Counted from the first letter of the stretch, positions 8,639-16,163 are shown. The stretch: 38,181 bases of DNA from Actinomycetota bacterium (GCA_947472655.1 CANJCG010000002.1:1-38181), one strand, 5' to 3'. The notes: generated by a model from the sequence alone, not told the origin. Numbers and translations are program-made.

Positions 8639-8646
8639 AGGTAACT

Positions 8647-9105
8647 ATGTCGCAACTTGTCACCATCAGCGGAATTCCGGTTCACCCGCTCATCGTGCAT
8701 GTTGTGGTTGTTTTGGTGCCGCTGACTGCTCTAGGCGCGATTGTGATGGCCATCCTTCCTAAGTTCTCTCGTCGTTTTGGGCCGCTCGTGGCCTTGGGAG
8801 CTTTTGTGAGTATTGGCAGTGCGGTCCTTGCCAAGGAGGCAGGCGAACAATTAGCTCGGGTGAAGCCAGTGAGTGCTGATCATTTGCACTGGGGCTCACA
8901 GGTGCCACTCTGGGTAGGATTATTCGGATTAGCCGTAATCGGATTTTGGTTCGTAGATCGCGGTATTCCATCAAATCGCGCCCGACCGCTTTGGCTTCGG
9001 TTCGCGGGGGTTGGAGTTGTGGCCCTTGCTCTTATTGCAACGTTGTACGTCTTAGCAGCCGGGCATAGTGGTGCCGAAGCTGTCTGGGCTTCGCTCATTC
9101 GCTAA
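8647..9105 (+). CDS. DUF2231 family integral membrane protein
   Basis: A 152-residue protein with four predicted transmembrane helices. It opens with GIPVHPLIVHVVVVLVPL, the conserved start of the DUF2231 family in which two histidines lie in the first helix. A third conserved feature, SADHLHWGS (about 77-85), places further histidines between helices 2 and 3, so haem or metal binding is plausible but unproven here. The function of the family is not established. The ATG at 8647 appears leaderless. The gene ends five bases from the rsgA stop on the opposite strand, so no separate terminator separates the two convergent genes. Confidence 0.88.
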   Translation: MSQLVTISGIPVHPLIVHVVVVLVPLTALGAIVMAILPKFSRRFGPLVALGAFVSIGSAVLAKEAGEQLARVKPVSADHLHWGSQVPLWVGLFGLAVIGFWFVDRGIPSNRARPLWLRFAGVGVVALALIATLYVLAAGHSGAEAVWASLIR

Positions 9106-9110
9106 GTGTG

Positions 9111-10163
9111 CTAGGTCGGTGGTTGTTCCGTCGGGAATCCATCTTCTGATCTGACTTGCGTTGGTTGCGCAAGTAAGCGCCGCAATGACAACAACCGATC
9201 GCGGATTTGTTCAGGTTGAGTTTGGATCCATTCATTGAGTCCGCACTCAGGTTCATTATGCGAACACGAACGTGGGCAGTGTTCAATTCCTGGTTCTAGC
9301 TCAGGGAATGCATGAATCATCTGATCAGCGCGAACATGCGCAAGGCCAAAGGAACGAATGCCTGGCGTATCGATGATCCATCCACCGTCCGTGAGGGCAA
9401 GAGCTACTGCACTCGTAGATGTGTGGCGGCCCTTACCTGTAACGACATTGACATGGCCAGTGCTACGAATAGAACCGGGGACGATGGCGTTCACCAGTGT
9501 GGATTTACCAACACCTGAATGGCCGAGAACTACGGTGATCTGATTTTTCAGTGCAACAAGCAAATCAGCAGGTGGCACTCGGTTATGAATCGTGAATACC
9601 GGTAGGTCAAGTGGTCCGTACATCGCAAGCAACGCGTCGGAGCTTGCAAGGTCTGTTTTAGTGATGATGAGCATGGGCTGAATGCCTTCATCGAAGGCGG
9701 CGACCAAAGCTCGATCAATAAGCCCAAATGATGGTTCCGGATCGGCGGTTGCGGTGACGATGGCTAGTTGATTCGCATTCGACACCACGATGCGCTCGAC
9801 AGGGTCAACATCGTCAGCAGTTCGGCGAAGCGTAGAAGTTCTTTCTTGTCGGCGAACAATTCGAGCAAGATCATCGGTGCCAGAAGTATCCGAGCCGATG
9901 AGATCTACGAGATCTCCAACAACGATCCCCTTGCGGCCTAGTTCTCGGGCTTTGATTGAGTAAATCTGTTTACCCATCGCGACCTCGTCGGTATCTGAAT
10001 TCAGGGCAACGGTGAATCGTCCTCGGTCAACAGCGATAACCATTCCGGATTCGGCATCGGAGTGAGCAGGGCGTTCTTTTGTGCGAGGGCGTGATTTGGT
10101 TTTGCCTGGGCGAATGCGTACGTCGTCTTCATCCCAGCGCTCGTGAGTTTTCTTGCTGGTCAC
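9111..10163 (-). CDS. rsgA: Small ribosomal subunit biogenesis GTPase RsgA
   Basis: A circularly permuted GTPase that helps late maturation of the 30S subunit. An N-terminal OB-fold (about 40-115) precedes the G domain, where the motifs come in the permuted order: G4 TKTD (168-171), G1 GHSGVGKST (214-222), G3 DTPG (265-268). The C-terminal zinc knuckle has Cys296, Cys300, His302 and Cys307. An upstream in-frame start (10196) exists, but the GTG at 10163 overlaps the aroA stop as GTGA, the usual coupled arrangement, and gives a normal 350-residue protein. The basic first 40 residues are typical of actinobacterial RsgA. It is the second gene of an aroA-rsgA operon. Confidence 0.94.
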   Translation of the reverse strand: MTSKKTHERWDEDDVRIRPGKTKSRPRTKERPAHSDAESGMVIAVDRGRFTVALNSDTDEVAMGKQIYSIKARELGRKGIVVGDLVDLIGSDTSGTDDLARIVRRQERTSTLRRTADDVDPVERIVVSNANQLAIVTATADPEPSFGLIDRALVAAFDEGIQPMLIITKTDLASSDALLAMYGPLDLPVFTIHNRVPPADLLVALKNQITVVLGHSGVGKSTLVNAIVPGSIRSTGHVNVVTGKGRHTSTSAVALALTDGGWIIDTPGIRSFGLAHVRADQMIHAFPELEPGIEHCPRSCSHNEPECGLNEWIQTQPEQIRDRLLSLRRLLAQPTQVRSEDGFPTEQPPT

Positions 10164-11464
10164 GGAGTAGGCGATCCAGAAACTAATGCTTCCCATCGTG
10201 CAGCGAAACCGGGAAGAGTTTTTTCAGTGGTGTCGATATTCTCAACTTCAACGCCGGAGACGCGCAGACCGATAACCGCGCCTGCAGTTGCCATACGATG
10301 ATCGTTGTATGTTTTGAAATGTCCGGCATGCAGAACTCCGGGACGGATATGAATGCCATCCTCGGTTTCAGTCGCATCACCTCCAAGGTTTCTTATTTCA
10401 TGCACGAGAGCTGCGAGTCGATCGGTTTCATGGCCGCGTAGGTGTGCGATTCCGCGAAAGCGAGATTGCGTTGTGGCTAAGGCTGCGATTGCGGCAAGGG
10501 TAGGAGTGAGTTCGCCTACGTCGCGTAGGTCGGCATCGATGCCACGAATTTCCCCATGCATGGCAACAGATAATGCTTGGCCATCGTGTGAAATAACTGC
10601 TCCCATTGCAGCCAGGAGATCGCGCAAAGAGTCTCCTGCCTGAGTGGTGTGCACTGGCCAATCCGGAATCGTCACTTCTCCGCCGGTCACCATCGCTGCA
10701 GCAAGAAATGGAGCTGCATTCGATAGGTCGGGTTCAATAATTCGGTCAAATGGCGCAATGCGCTGATGGGCGATGTGCCAAGTTGAAGCATCTGGTGTGT
10801 CAACATGCACACCATGTTCAGCAAGCATCTGAATTGTCATATTGATGTGCGGTTGGCTCGGCACGGGCGGGCCTTCATGGCGAATGGTAAGGCCTTCATC
10901 AAATCTCGCCGCAGTTAAGAGAAGTGCTGAAACAAATTGACTTGAAGCGGAGGCATCGATGATCACTTCTCCACCGGTGACCGCGCCAATGCCACACACA
11001 GTGAATGGCAACGTGTTTTCACCAATGACGGATACGCCAAGTGAGCGCAATGAGTTTAGTGTTGTTGCCATCGGGCGAACTCGCGCACCCTCATCGCCAT
11101 CGAATGAAATTTCGCCGGTGGCAAGGGCTGCAACAGGTGGAACAAATCGCATGACTGTTCCGGCTAAGCCGACATGAATAGTGGCAGGGCCAGTGAATGG
11201 TGTGGGGCGTACCTGAATATCGATATTTCCCACAGTTGTTGGTTCGCTCACTGAGATCTCGGTGCCAAGGCCGGTAAGGGCAGCGACCATGAGACGGGTA
11301 TCGCGGGCGTCAAGGGCTTGGTGGATTGTGCTGGGACCTTCACTGAGTGCGGCCAAGATCAATGCTCGGTTGGTGGCTGACTTGGAGCCGGGGATTCGGA
11401 CGGTGGCGCGTAGCGGTGCTAAGGCGCGCGGGGCAGCCCAACTCGGTTGCATTGAAGGGGTCAT
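10160..11464 (-). CDS. aroA: 3-phosphoshikimate 1-carboxyvinyltransferase (EPSP synthase)
   Basis: Joins shikimate-3-phosphate and phosphoenolpyruvate in the sixth step of the shikimate pathway to aromatic amino acids. The N-terminal IPGSKSATNRA stretch binds shikimate-3-phosphate, AGTVMRF is the PEP-binding loop (with Leu before it where the textbook motif has Asn), and NDHRMA is the late family signature. The longest frame starts at 11485, but I prefer ATG 11464: TACCCT lies seven bases upstream, matching the leaderless pattern of this genome, and the 434-residue product begins just before the family's first strand. It overlaps rsgA by four bases. The SRAP gene diverges across only 19 bp. 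Confidence 0.94.
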   Translation of the reverse strand: MTPSMQPSWAAPRALAPLRATVRIPGSKSATNRALILAALSEGPSTIHQALDARDTRLMVAALTGLGTEISVSEPTTVGNIDIQVRPTPFTGPATIHVGLAGTVMRFVPPVAALATGEISFDGDEGARVRPMATTLNSLRSLGVSVIGENTLPFTVCGIGAVTGGEVIIDASASSQFVSALLLTAARFDEGLTIRHEGPPVPSQPHINMTIQMLAEHGVHVDTPDASTWHIAHQRIAPFDRIIEPDLSNAAPFLAAAMVTGGEVTIPDWPVHTTQAGDSLRDLLAAMGAVISHDGQALSVAMHGEIRGIDADLRDVGELTPTLAAIAALATTQSRFRGIAHLRGHETDRLAALVHEIRNLGGDATETEDGIHIRPGVLHAGHFKTYNDHRMATAGAVIGLRVSGVEVENIDTTEKTLPGFAARWEALVSGSPTP

Positions 11465-11470
11465 CAAGGC

Positions 11471-11475
11471 AAGGG
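11471..11475 (+). promoter_or_regulatory. Ribosome binding site fixing the SRAP start
   Basis: AAGGG lies eight bases before ATG 11484, choosing it over the longer in-frame start at 11262 inside aroA. It also places cysteine at residue 2, which the family requires. Confidence 0.7.
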
Positions 11476-11477
11476 TA
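11472..11477 (-). promoter_or_regulatory. -10 TACCCT, leaderless aroA start
   Basis: TACCCT on the minus strand ends seven bases before the aroA ATG at 11464. The same base pairs, read on the plus strand, form part of the AAGGG ribosome binding site of the divergent SRAP gene. Confidence 0.5.
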
Positions 11478-11483
11478 GTGCTC

Positions 11484-12188
11484 ATGTGTGGGCGATATGT
11501 GGCAGCGCAGGATCCAGCGGCTCTGGTGGCCGAATTTCAGGTGGCGGCGCCACCTGAGCAATATCTGTCGCCGAACTTCAACGTTGCTCCTAGTACCTCG
11601 GTGTACATCGTGGTGGATAAGCGTCACGCAGGTGAGCCGCCTGAGCGCAGCCTTGAGGTTGCTAAATGGGGGTTGGTCCCATCGTGGGCCAAGGACCCAG
11701 GGATCGGGGCGAAAATGACGAACGCCCGATCTGAAACTGTGGCCAGCAAGCCCTCATTTAGGAAGGCATTTGCCTCTCAACGGTGTCTCGTTCCCGCTGA
11801 TGGCTACTACGAGTGGTACACCTCAACTGAGGTGACCAACTCTGGTCGTCCTGCCAAATTGCCGTTTTATATCCACTCGGCAGATAGGGCGACGTTAGCG
11901 ATGGCCGGACTTTATGAATGGTGGCGCTCGCCTGATGATTCCTGGCTGCTGACCTGTTGTGTGCTCACTAAACAGGCTACTGAAGATCTGATTCAGATCC
12001 ATGATCGAATGCCTGTAATGGTTCCGCACACACATCAAACCTGGTGGCTTGATTCCACCGTAAAAATTGACATAGAACCGCTCCTTGATCCGGGCTTAGT
12101 GCCATTAGTTGCTTATCCTGTGAGCACTGCGGTCAATAACGCACGCAATAGTGGTCCTGAACTGAGGCAGCCCCTTGAGGCTAGGTAG
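11484..12188 (+). CDS. SRAP family abasic-site DNA-protein crosslinking protein (HMCES/YedK)
   Basis: A 234-residue SOS response-associated peptidase domain protein that captures abasic sites in single-stranded DNA by a covalent bond to its N-terminal cysteine after removal of Met1. It begins MCGRY, so Cys2 is in place. Other active-site elements are visible: the asparagine of the TNARSE motif, the glutamate of ADGYYEW and the histidine of HDRMPV. WGLVPSWAKD is another family signature. Start 11484 is required by Cys2 and supported by AAGGG. Its promoter must lie inside aroA, because only 19 bp separate the two starts. No LexA box is obvious nearby, so SOS control is not supported here. Confidence 0.93.
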   Translation: MCGRYVAAQDPAALVAEFQVAAPPEQYLSPNFNVAPSTSVYIVVDKRHAGEPPERSLEVAKWGLVPSWAKDPGIGAKMTNARSETVASKPSFRKAFASQRCLVPADGYYEWYTSTEVTNSGRPAKLPFYIHSADRATLAMAGLYEWWRSPDDSWLLTCCVLTKQATEDLIQIHDRMPVMVPHTHQTWWLDSTVKIDIEPLLDPGLVPLVAYPVSTAVNNARNSGPELRQPLEAR

Positions 12189-12213
12189 CGCAGGCCAATG
12201 GCCAATGGACTAT

Positions 12214-12242
12214 GGCAAGTGTCAAGTGGCAAGACACATGCC
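12214..12242. promoter_or_regulatory. Imperfect inverted repeat upstream of the SigR promoter
   Basis: GGCA-A-GTGTC, a nine-base loop, then GACAC-A-TGCC pair except for one A-A mismatch. It lies between the SRAP stop and the SigR-type -35, so it could be a weak terminator for SRAP (no T-run follows) or an operator for sigR. A GCCAATG direct repeat just before it adds to the odd texture of this 99-bp gap. Confidence 0.35.
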
Positions 12243-12251
12243 GATCTCCGA

Positions 12252-12278
12252 GGGAATATCAAGGTGGTCCGCAGCGTT
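12252..12278 (+). promoter_or_regulatory. SigR/SigH-type promoter, autoregulatory
   Basis: GGGAAT at 12252-12257, an 18-base spacer, then GTT at 12276-12278 match the known SigR consensus GGGAAT-N18-GTT exactly. Aligning GTT with positions -12 to -10 puts +1 at 12288, the first base of the GTG start codon. The sigma factor encoded directly downstream is of the SigR/SigH type, so positive autoregulation is expected. Confidence 0.82.
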
Positions 12279-12287
12279 CTGACATAG

Positions 12288-12926
12288 GTGATCGCCACCA
12301 TGAGTTCTATCGGACTAGAACCCAGTGCCGTAGGCTCAGCAGCGATGTCCACGGAAATCAAGCAAGACGCAGCAGCACGCTTTGAGCGTGATGTGGCCCC
12401 ATTCCTGCAGTCGCTTTATGGCGGCGCTTTACGGATGACTCGAAATCCAACTGATGCCGAAGATCTTGTTCAAGAAGCACTGTTGAAGGCATTTGCAGCA
12501 TTTGGATCATTTACTGAGGGCACGAATCTCAAGGCTTGGCTATTTCGCATTCTGACCAACACGTACATCAATCAATATCGCAAAAAGCAACGCGCACCGT
12601 TACAAACAAGCGCGGATGAACTCACTGATAGTCAGCTCAATGAAGCTGGCGAAAATCTTGGCATGCGATCGGCCGAGGCTGAAGCCATGGCCAAGCTCGC
12701 CGACGGTGAGATAGTCGATGCCTTGGCAGCATTGCCGGACGACTTCCGCATGGCTGTGTATCTGGTTGATATTGAAGGCTTTTCTTATAAAGAAGCGGCA
12801 GAAATCATGGACACCCCAGTAGGAACGGTGATGTCCCGCTTAAGCCGTGGCCGCAAACAATTACGAGAGCTGCTGCGTGAATATGCAACTGAGCGCGGAT
12901 TTATCCCTTCGGAGGTGACGGCATGA
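12288..12926 (+). CDS. sigR: Thiol-stress ECF sigma factor SigR/SigH
   Basis: An ECF sigma factor directing transcription of disulfide-stress genes (thioredoxin system, proteases, Fe-S repair in relatives). Sigma region 2 contains RMTRNPTDAEDLVQEALLKAF and FRILTNTYINQYRKKQR, which closely resemble SigR of Streptomyces and SigH of Mycobacterium. Region 4 follows at about 135-195 with a helix-turn-helix (YKEAAEIMDTPVGTVMSRL). Start candidates are GTG 12288, which coincides with the predicted transcription start, ATG 12300 (AGGTG ten bases before) and ATG 12345. Conserved sequence begins after the last, so all three are possible. It overlaps the zinc anti-sigma gene as ATGA. Mycobacteria call the orthologue sigH. 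Confidence 0.93.
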   Translation: MIATMSSIGLEPSAVGSAAMSTEIKQDAAARFERDVAPFLQSLYGGALRMTRNPTDAEDLVQEALLKAFAAFGSFTEGTNLKAWLFRILTNTYINQYRKKQRAPLQTSADELTDSQLNEAGENLGMRSAEAEAMAKLADGEIVDALAALPDDFRMAVYLVDIEGFSYKEAAEIMDTPVGTVMSRLSRGRKQLRELLREYATERGFIPSEVTA

Positions 12927-13183
12927 GTTGTGGACACCCGCACGCTGTTGCTTGCGTCCAGATCCATTCTTGGATGTGGATCTATTTGGATGATGAGCTT
13001 GAGCCAGAAAGTGCTCATGAGGTTGTGCATCATCTAGAAGAGTGCCCACCCTGTGCCGATGCATTTTCTGCTGAAATCATTATTCGCACCAGGATTCGTC
13101 AATCTCGGGAGACGGTTCAGACCCCCGAGGGCTTGTATACAAGGATTTTTACTCAGATTCAGCAGACGATCTCTGACGAATAG
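12923..13183 (+). CDS. rsrA: Zinc-binding redox anti-sigma factor, RsrA type
   Basis: An 86-residue ZAS-family anti-sigma factor. Cys11, His37, Cys41 and Cys44 occupy the positions of the zinc and redox ligands described for Streptomyces RsrA (HxxxCxxC preceded by an N-terminal cysteine). Oxidation forms a disulfide, zinc is lost and the sigma factor is released. The segment before the motif (DDELEPESAHEVVHHLEECPPC) is typical. The ATG at 12923 overlaps the sigma stop (ATGA), so the pair is made in a coupled ratio. An additional Cys3 gives four cysteines in all. The function is firm from both motif and context. Confidence 0.94.
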   Translation: MSCGHPHAVACVQIHSWMWIYLDDELEPESAHEVVHHLEECPPCADAFSAEIIIRTRIRQSRETVQTPEGLYTRIFTQIQQTISDE

Positions 13184-13220
13184 CCCGCCGCGCTTGCGTC
13201 GAAGTTGGGCGCAACCGGCG

Positions 13221-13226
13221 TACCCT
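13221..13226 (+). promoter_or_regulatory. -10 TACCCT, leaderless pdtaS start
   Basis: TACCCT ends seven bases before the pdtaS GTG. It lies in the 50-bp gap after rsrA, giving the kinase its own promoter. Confidence 0.5.
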
Positions 13227-13233
13227 GCCACTC

Positions 13234-14682
13234 GTGGGAACAGTCGCCGCCTTGGCTCAAGAACGTACAGATCTGCAACCTGATGAAATTTCACGGTTAC
13301 ATCGCGTGGTCGAGGCCTGGGGCATAATCGCGGATCTTTCGCTGAGTGATTTAGTGCTGTGGTTGCCCACCTGGAACGACGGCGGAGCGGTCGCGGTAGC
13401 ACTTGTGCGGCCAACCACTGCATCAACCACTGTTGAAGAAGATTTAGTCGGACGGTTCGTGCCGCGTGGGCGGTTACCCGAGGTTGATCAAGCGCTGCAT
13501 TTTGGTCGAGCGATAGGAAATGCGTTTCCTATTCGATCAGAGCCAGATTCGCAGGGGCGGGTGATTGGTGTGGTGGTTCGCTCATCTTCACCGACATCTC
13601 GAGTCACTGGACAGCTCGAAGCGGCTTATCTTGAAATTGCAGACGAGCTTTTGCACATGTTGGTTTCAGGCGATTTCCCTCCTCCAGCGTATGTCGGCGA
13701 AAGCAGTGATGCGCCGAGAGTGGGAGACGGGCTGGTGCGGTTAAGCCCTGATGGAAAAGTCACCTACGCCAGCCCCAACGCAATGAGTGTGCTGCGTCGG
13801 TTGGGGCTTGCGACGGATCTCGTAGGTGCGGATCTTGGGCCACTTCTTGTGCGGCTTTCACACCGACATGGACCGATGGATCAAAATCTGGCGCTCGTTG
13901 CCGGTGGCCGAGCGGCTGGGCAGACGGAGGTGGAAAACTCCCACGCGGTGGCCCTGATTTACGGCATTCCGTTGATTGCCCCTGGCCATGCCAATGGCGC
14001 TTTGGTGCTTTTGAGGGATGTTACTGATGTGCGTGGACGTGAGCGGGCTTTGATGTCAGCCGATGCGACGATTCGCGAGATCCATCACCGGGTTAAGAAT
14101 AATTTGCAAACGGTAGCTGCACTGTTGCGGATGCAAGCCCGCCGTTCGCAAAGTGATGAAGCTCGTTTAGCACTTGGCGAGGCCGAACTTCGCGTTGCAG
14201 CAATTGCAGTGGTGCATGAAACTTTGTCCCGTCAGGTTGACGAGATGCTGGAATTCGACGATGTCATTGATCGAATTATTGCGTTGGTGAGAGATTTGGC
14301 TCCCGCGTTGGGTGGCACCGAAACGCAAACTATTGAACGCTCGGGGTCGGCGGGGATGCTGAGTGCCGAAATTGCTACCCCGCTAGCTATGTGTGTTTCT
14401 GAACTTTTACAAAATGCGGTTGAGCACGCTAGCGCTGGGGTCATTGGGGTTGACATCACTCGAGCTGATTCCTCGGTAGTGATCTGTGTCCGTGATAACG
14501 GGCAGGGCATACCCCAAGAGGTTCGCGAAAATCCTGCGGACTCTGGAGGGCTTGGCCTCCAAATTGTGCACTCACTGGTTTTAGGTGAATTACAGGGAAC
14601 CGTGTCGATTGCAGTTCAAGATGGAACAGCAGTATCAATTACTGCGCCAATTTCAGGTAGGAAATCTCACGAGAATGTGTAA
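13234..14682 (+). CDS. pdtaS: PdtaS-type sensor histidine kinase
   Basis: A 482-residue soluble histidine kinase. An N-terminal GAF-like domain (about 1-150) and a PAS-like domain (about 160-275) precede a HisKA_2 dimerisation domain with EIHHRVKNNLQ (phospho-acceptor in the His284/His285 pair), then a HATPase domain (about 365-478) with an N-box (ELLQNAVEHA) and a DNGQGIP G1 box. There are no membrane segments. In mycobacteria PdtaS phosphorylates the ANTAR RNA-binding regulator PdtaR, acting on antitermination; no pdtaR lies in this window. The GTG at 13234 appears leaderless. Gene order sigR-rsrA-pdtaS-whiB resembles the M. tuberculosis sigH to whiB1 region, except that the small biotinylated protein gene usually between rsrA and pdtaS is missing. 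Confidence 0.91.
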   Translation: MGTVAALAQERTDLQPDEISRLHRVVEAWGIIADLSLSDLVLWLPTWNDGGAVAVALVRPTTASTTVEEDLVGRFVPRGRLPEVDQALHFGRAIGNAFPIRSEPDSQGRVIGVVVRSSSPTSRVTGQLEAAYLEIADELLHMLVSGDFPPPAYVGESSDAPRVGDGLVRLSPDGKVTYASPNAMSVLRRLGLATDLVGADLGPLLVRLSHRHGPMDQNLALVAGGRAAGQTEVENSHAVALIYGIPLIAPGHANGALVLLRDVTDVRGRERALMSADATIREIHHRVKNNLQTVAALLRMQARRSQSDEARLALGEAELRVAAIAVVHETLSRQVDEMLEFDDVIDRIIALVRDLAPALGGTETQTIERSGSAGMLSAEIATPLAMCVSELLQNAVEHASAGVIGVDITRADSSVVICVRDNGQGIPQEVRENPADSGGLGLQIVHSLVLGELQGTVSIAVQDGTAVSITAPISGRKSHENV

Positions 14683-14693
14683 CTCAGTGTGGA

Positions 14694-14948
14694 TTAGAGA
14701 CTGCCTCGAGCGCGCAAGCGGGCATTGCGACGTTTAAGAGCTCGGCGTTCGTCCTCGCTTAGACCGCCCCAAACGCCGGCATCTTGCCCCGTTTCTAAGG
14801 CCCAACGAAGACATTCGTCAACCACGGGGCAGCGACGGCACACAGCCTTAGCTTCTTCGATTTGAACCAATGCAGGGCCGGTGTTACCAATAGGGAAGAA
14901 GAGTTCTGGATCTTCGTCACGGCAAGCAGACTCGTGTCGCCAGTCCAT
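14694..14948 (-). CDS. whiB1: WhiB-family transcriptional regulator, WhiB1-like
   Basis: An 84-residue Wbl protein that holds a 4Fe-4S cluster, binds the primary sigma factor region 4 and responds to NO or oxygen in relatives. The four cluster cysteines are Cys9, Cys37, Cys40 and Cys46, followed by the GVWGG turn and a basic C-terminal DNA-binding tail (RRALKRRNARLRARG). Size, sequence and position beside pdtaS point to the WhiB1/WblE subgroup, the essential member in mycobacteria. The start ATG at 14948 has GGAG ten bases upstream. It is convergent with pdtaS (11-bp gap). A possible long leader extends upstream through a hairpin. Confidence 0.95.
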   Translation of the reverse strand: MDWRHESACRDEDPELFFPIGNTGPALVQIEEAKAVCRRCPVVDECLRWALETGQDAGVWGGLSEDERRALKRRNARLRARGSL

Positions 14949-15002
14949 GCTAGGTCAACTCCATCGTAAAAGGCACCAGGGTTACCAGTGCTCGTGAATG
15001 CT

Positions 15003-15029
15003 TTCACTTGTGCCGGCCATCAAAGTGAA
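15003..15029 (-). promoter_or_regulatory. Hairpin in the whiB upstream region
   Basis: TTCACTT and AAGTGAA form a 7-bp stem around a 13-base loop that itself contains GGCCGGC. It lies 55-81 bases before the whiB start. It may be an mRNA leader structure or, as DNA, a protein-binding dyad. The rest of the 256-bp gap shows only a possible -10, TAACGT on the minus strand at 15147-15152, which would give a leader of roughly 190 bases. Confidence 0.4.
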
Positions 15030-15204
15030 GGCGATCTAGGGGTCTCCTGATCGTCTTCGAAGGAAGTGGGCCAGTTCCGTGAAGCAGCGGGAAGTAAAGG
15101 GTTACATGTGAGGGGGGCTGATGCAAGAGACACGACCGAAAATCAGACGTTATGTGTTGTCAGTTTGGTCACAGAAGCGGTATTTGTCGTATTTTGTATG
15201 CGAA

Positions 15205-16122
15205 TTAGACGATCACGGTGAGTGCCGCGGGCTCGGAACGAAAGGTTACCTGACTGATTTCGCCCATACCCTCGCCGTCAATCTGGAAGGCCATAGGTTT
15301 CGCACAATTTATTGTGAATTCGCCCTGATCATGCCAAGTAACAGCATGGGCAAGAGCGCTGGCCCGACGCTGAGCTAAGAAGTGGCGAGTACTTTGCAAT
15401 GCTTTTGGCACGCTGACTTTATGCATCCCAAAAAGGTCTAGCCCCACATTAAAATCAGCATCCGGGCAAAGTTGAATAGGCCAGTTTCCAAGATAGGTCC
15501 AAGGGCTCGTATTCTGAACGAGAGCGAAATACAACTCTTCCAAGACATCCTCACCCCGAGTGACGCTGAGTTGTGGAACACGATTGCGAGCGGCTTTAAG
15601 CATCGTGGATGCCGTCGTGGCGATGTAGCGGGTAGGTGAAGCCTTTCGCCCATGGCGGCGCTTATGTTCCATGGCAGCAATGACTTCAGCATCAAGCCCA
15701 ACGCCAGCATTAACCGTGAACCATCGATCGTCGGCGCGACCCAAACCGATGGTTCGGATGCGGCCTTGCTTGATGCCCTCCAAGAGGTGAGCCCCAGCTT
15801 CAACAATCCCATTTGGCAGGCCAAGAGCCCGGGCGAAGACGTTGGCACTACCGCCAGGCAGCGTGGCTAGTTGGGTGCGAGGGCCAGGACCTTGTGAAAG
15901 TAAGCCGTTGACCACTTCATTGATGATTCCATCGCCACCTACAGTGATGACTACATCCAAATCCTGAGCAATAGCCTGCCGGCCGAGTTCAATGCCATGA
16001 CCGCGATGAGAGGTCGTGACTACTTCCAGATCCAGCGCGTCAGCGAAGGCATGCATCACGAGGTCGGTGAGACGCTGCGAGGTAGTTGTCGCCTGTGGAT
16101 TGACAATAAGAAGTCCGCGCAC
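15205..16122 (-). CDS. Diacylglycerol kinase-type lipid kinase (DAGK catalytic domain)
   Basis: A 305-residue soluble kinase of the DagK/YegS/sphingosine-kinase family. The nucleotide-binding loop VGGDGIINE (62-69 for GGDGxxNE) and LPGGSANVFAR (about 88-97) are the family's two signatures, followed by a beta-sandwich lipid-binding domain. It likely phosphorylates diacylglycerol or a related lipid at the inner membrane face; the exact lipid is not deducible. GTG at 16122 sits six bases after TAGGGT, so it is probably leaderless. A DAGK-family gene also lies close to whiB1 in M. tuberculosis, so the neighbourhood looks ancestral. A frame on the opposite strand at 15121-15378 is only its shadow. 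Confidence 0.92.
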   Translation of the reverse strand: MRGLLIVNPQATTTSQRLTDLVMHAFADALDLEVVTTSHRGHGIELGRQAIAQDLDVVITVGGDGIINEVVNGLLSQGPGPRTQLATLPGGSANVFARALGLPNGIVEAGAHLLEGIKQGRIRTIGLGRADDRWFTVNAGVGLDAEVIAAMEHKRRHGRKASPTRYIATTASTMLKAARNRVPQLSVTRGEDVLEELYFALVQNTSPWTYLGNWPIQLCPDADFNVGLDLFGMHKVSVPKALQSTRHFLAQRRASALAHAVTWHDQGEFTINCAKPMAFQIDGEGMGEISQVTFRSEPAALTVIV

Positions 16123-16128
16123 ATTGGC

Positions 16129-16134
16129 ACCCTA
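16129..16134 (-). promoter_or_regulatory. -10 TAGGGT, leaderless lipid kinase start
   Basis: TAGGGT on the minus strand ends six bases before the lipid kinase GTG. Confidence 0.55.
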
Positions 16135-16163
16135 GCGATAGTGCTCAGTTAAATCACGATCCG

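Noticed and set aside
10160..10196. Upstream in-frame start of rsgA
   Set aside because: It would lie inside aroA; the GTG overlapping the aroA stop is the simpler coupled start.
11483..11486. aroA and SRAP start codons overlapping in a shared CATG
   Set aside because: The longest aroA frame does start at 11485, but ATG 11464 has a fitting TACCCT-N7 and better family length, so the overlap is probably an artefact of taking the longest frame.
15121..15378. 85-codon plus-strand frame after the whiB leader
   Set aside because: Most of it is antisense to the 3' end of the lipid kinase gene, it has no ribosome binding site and no recognisable motif.
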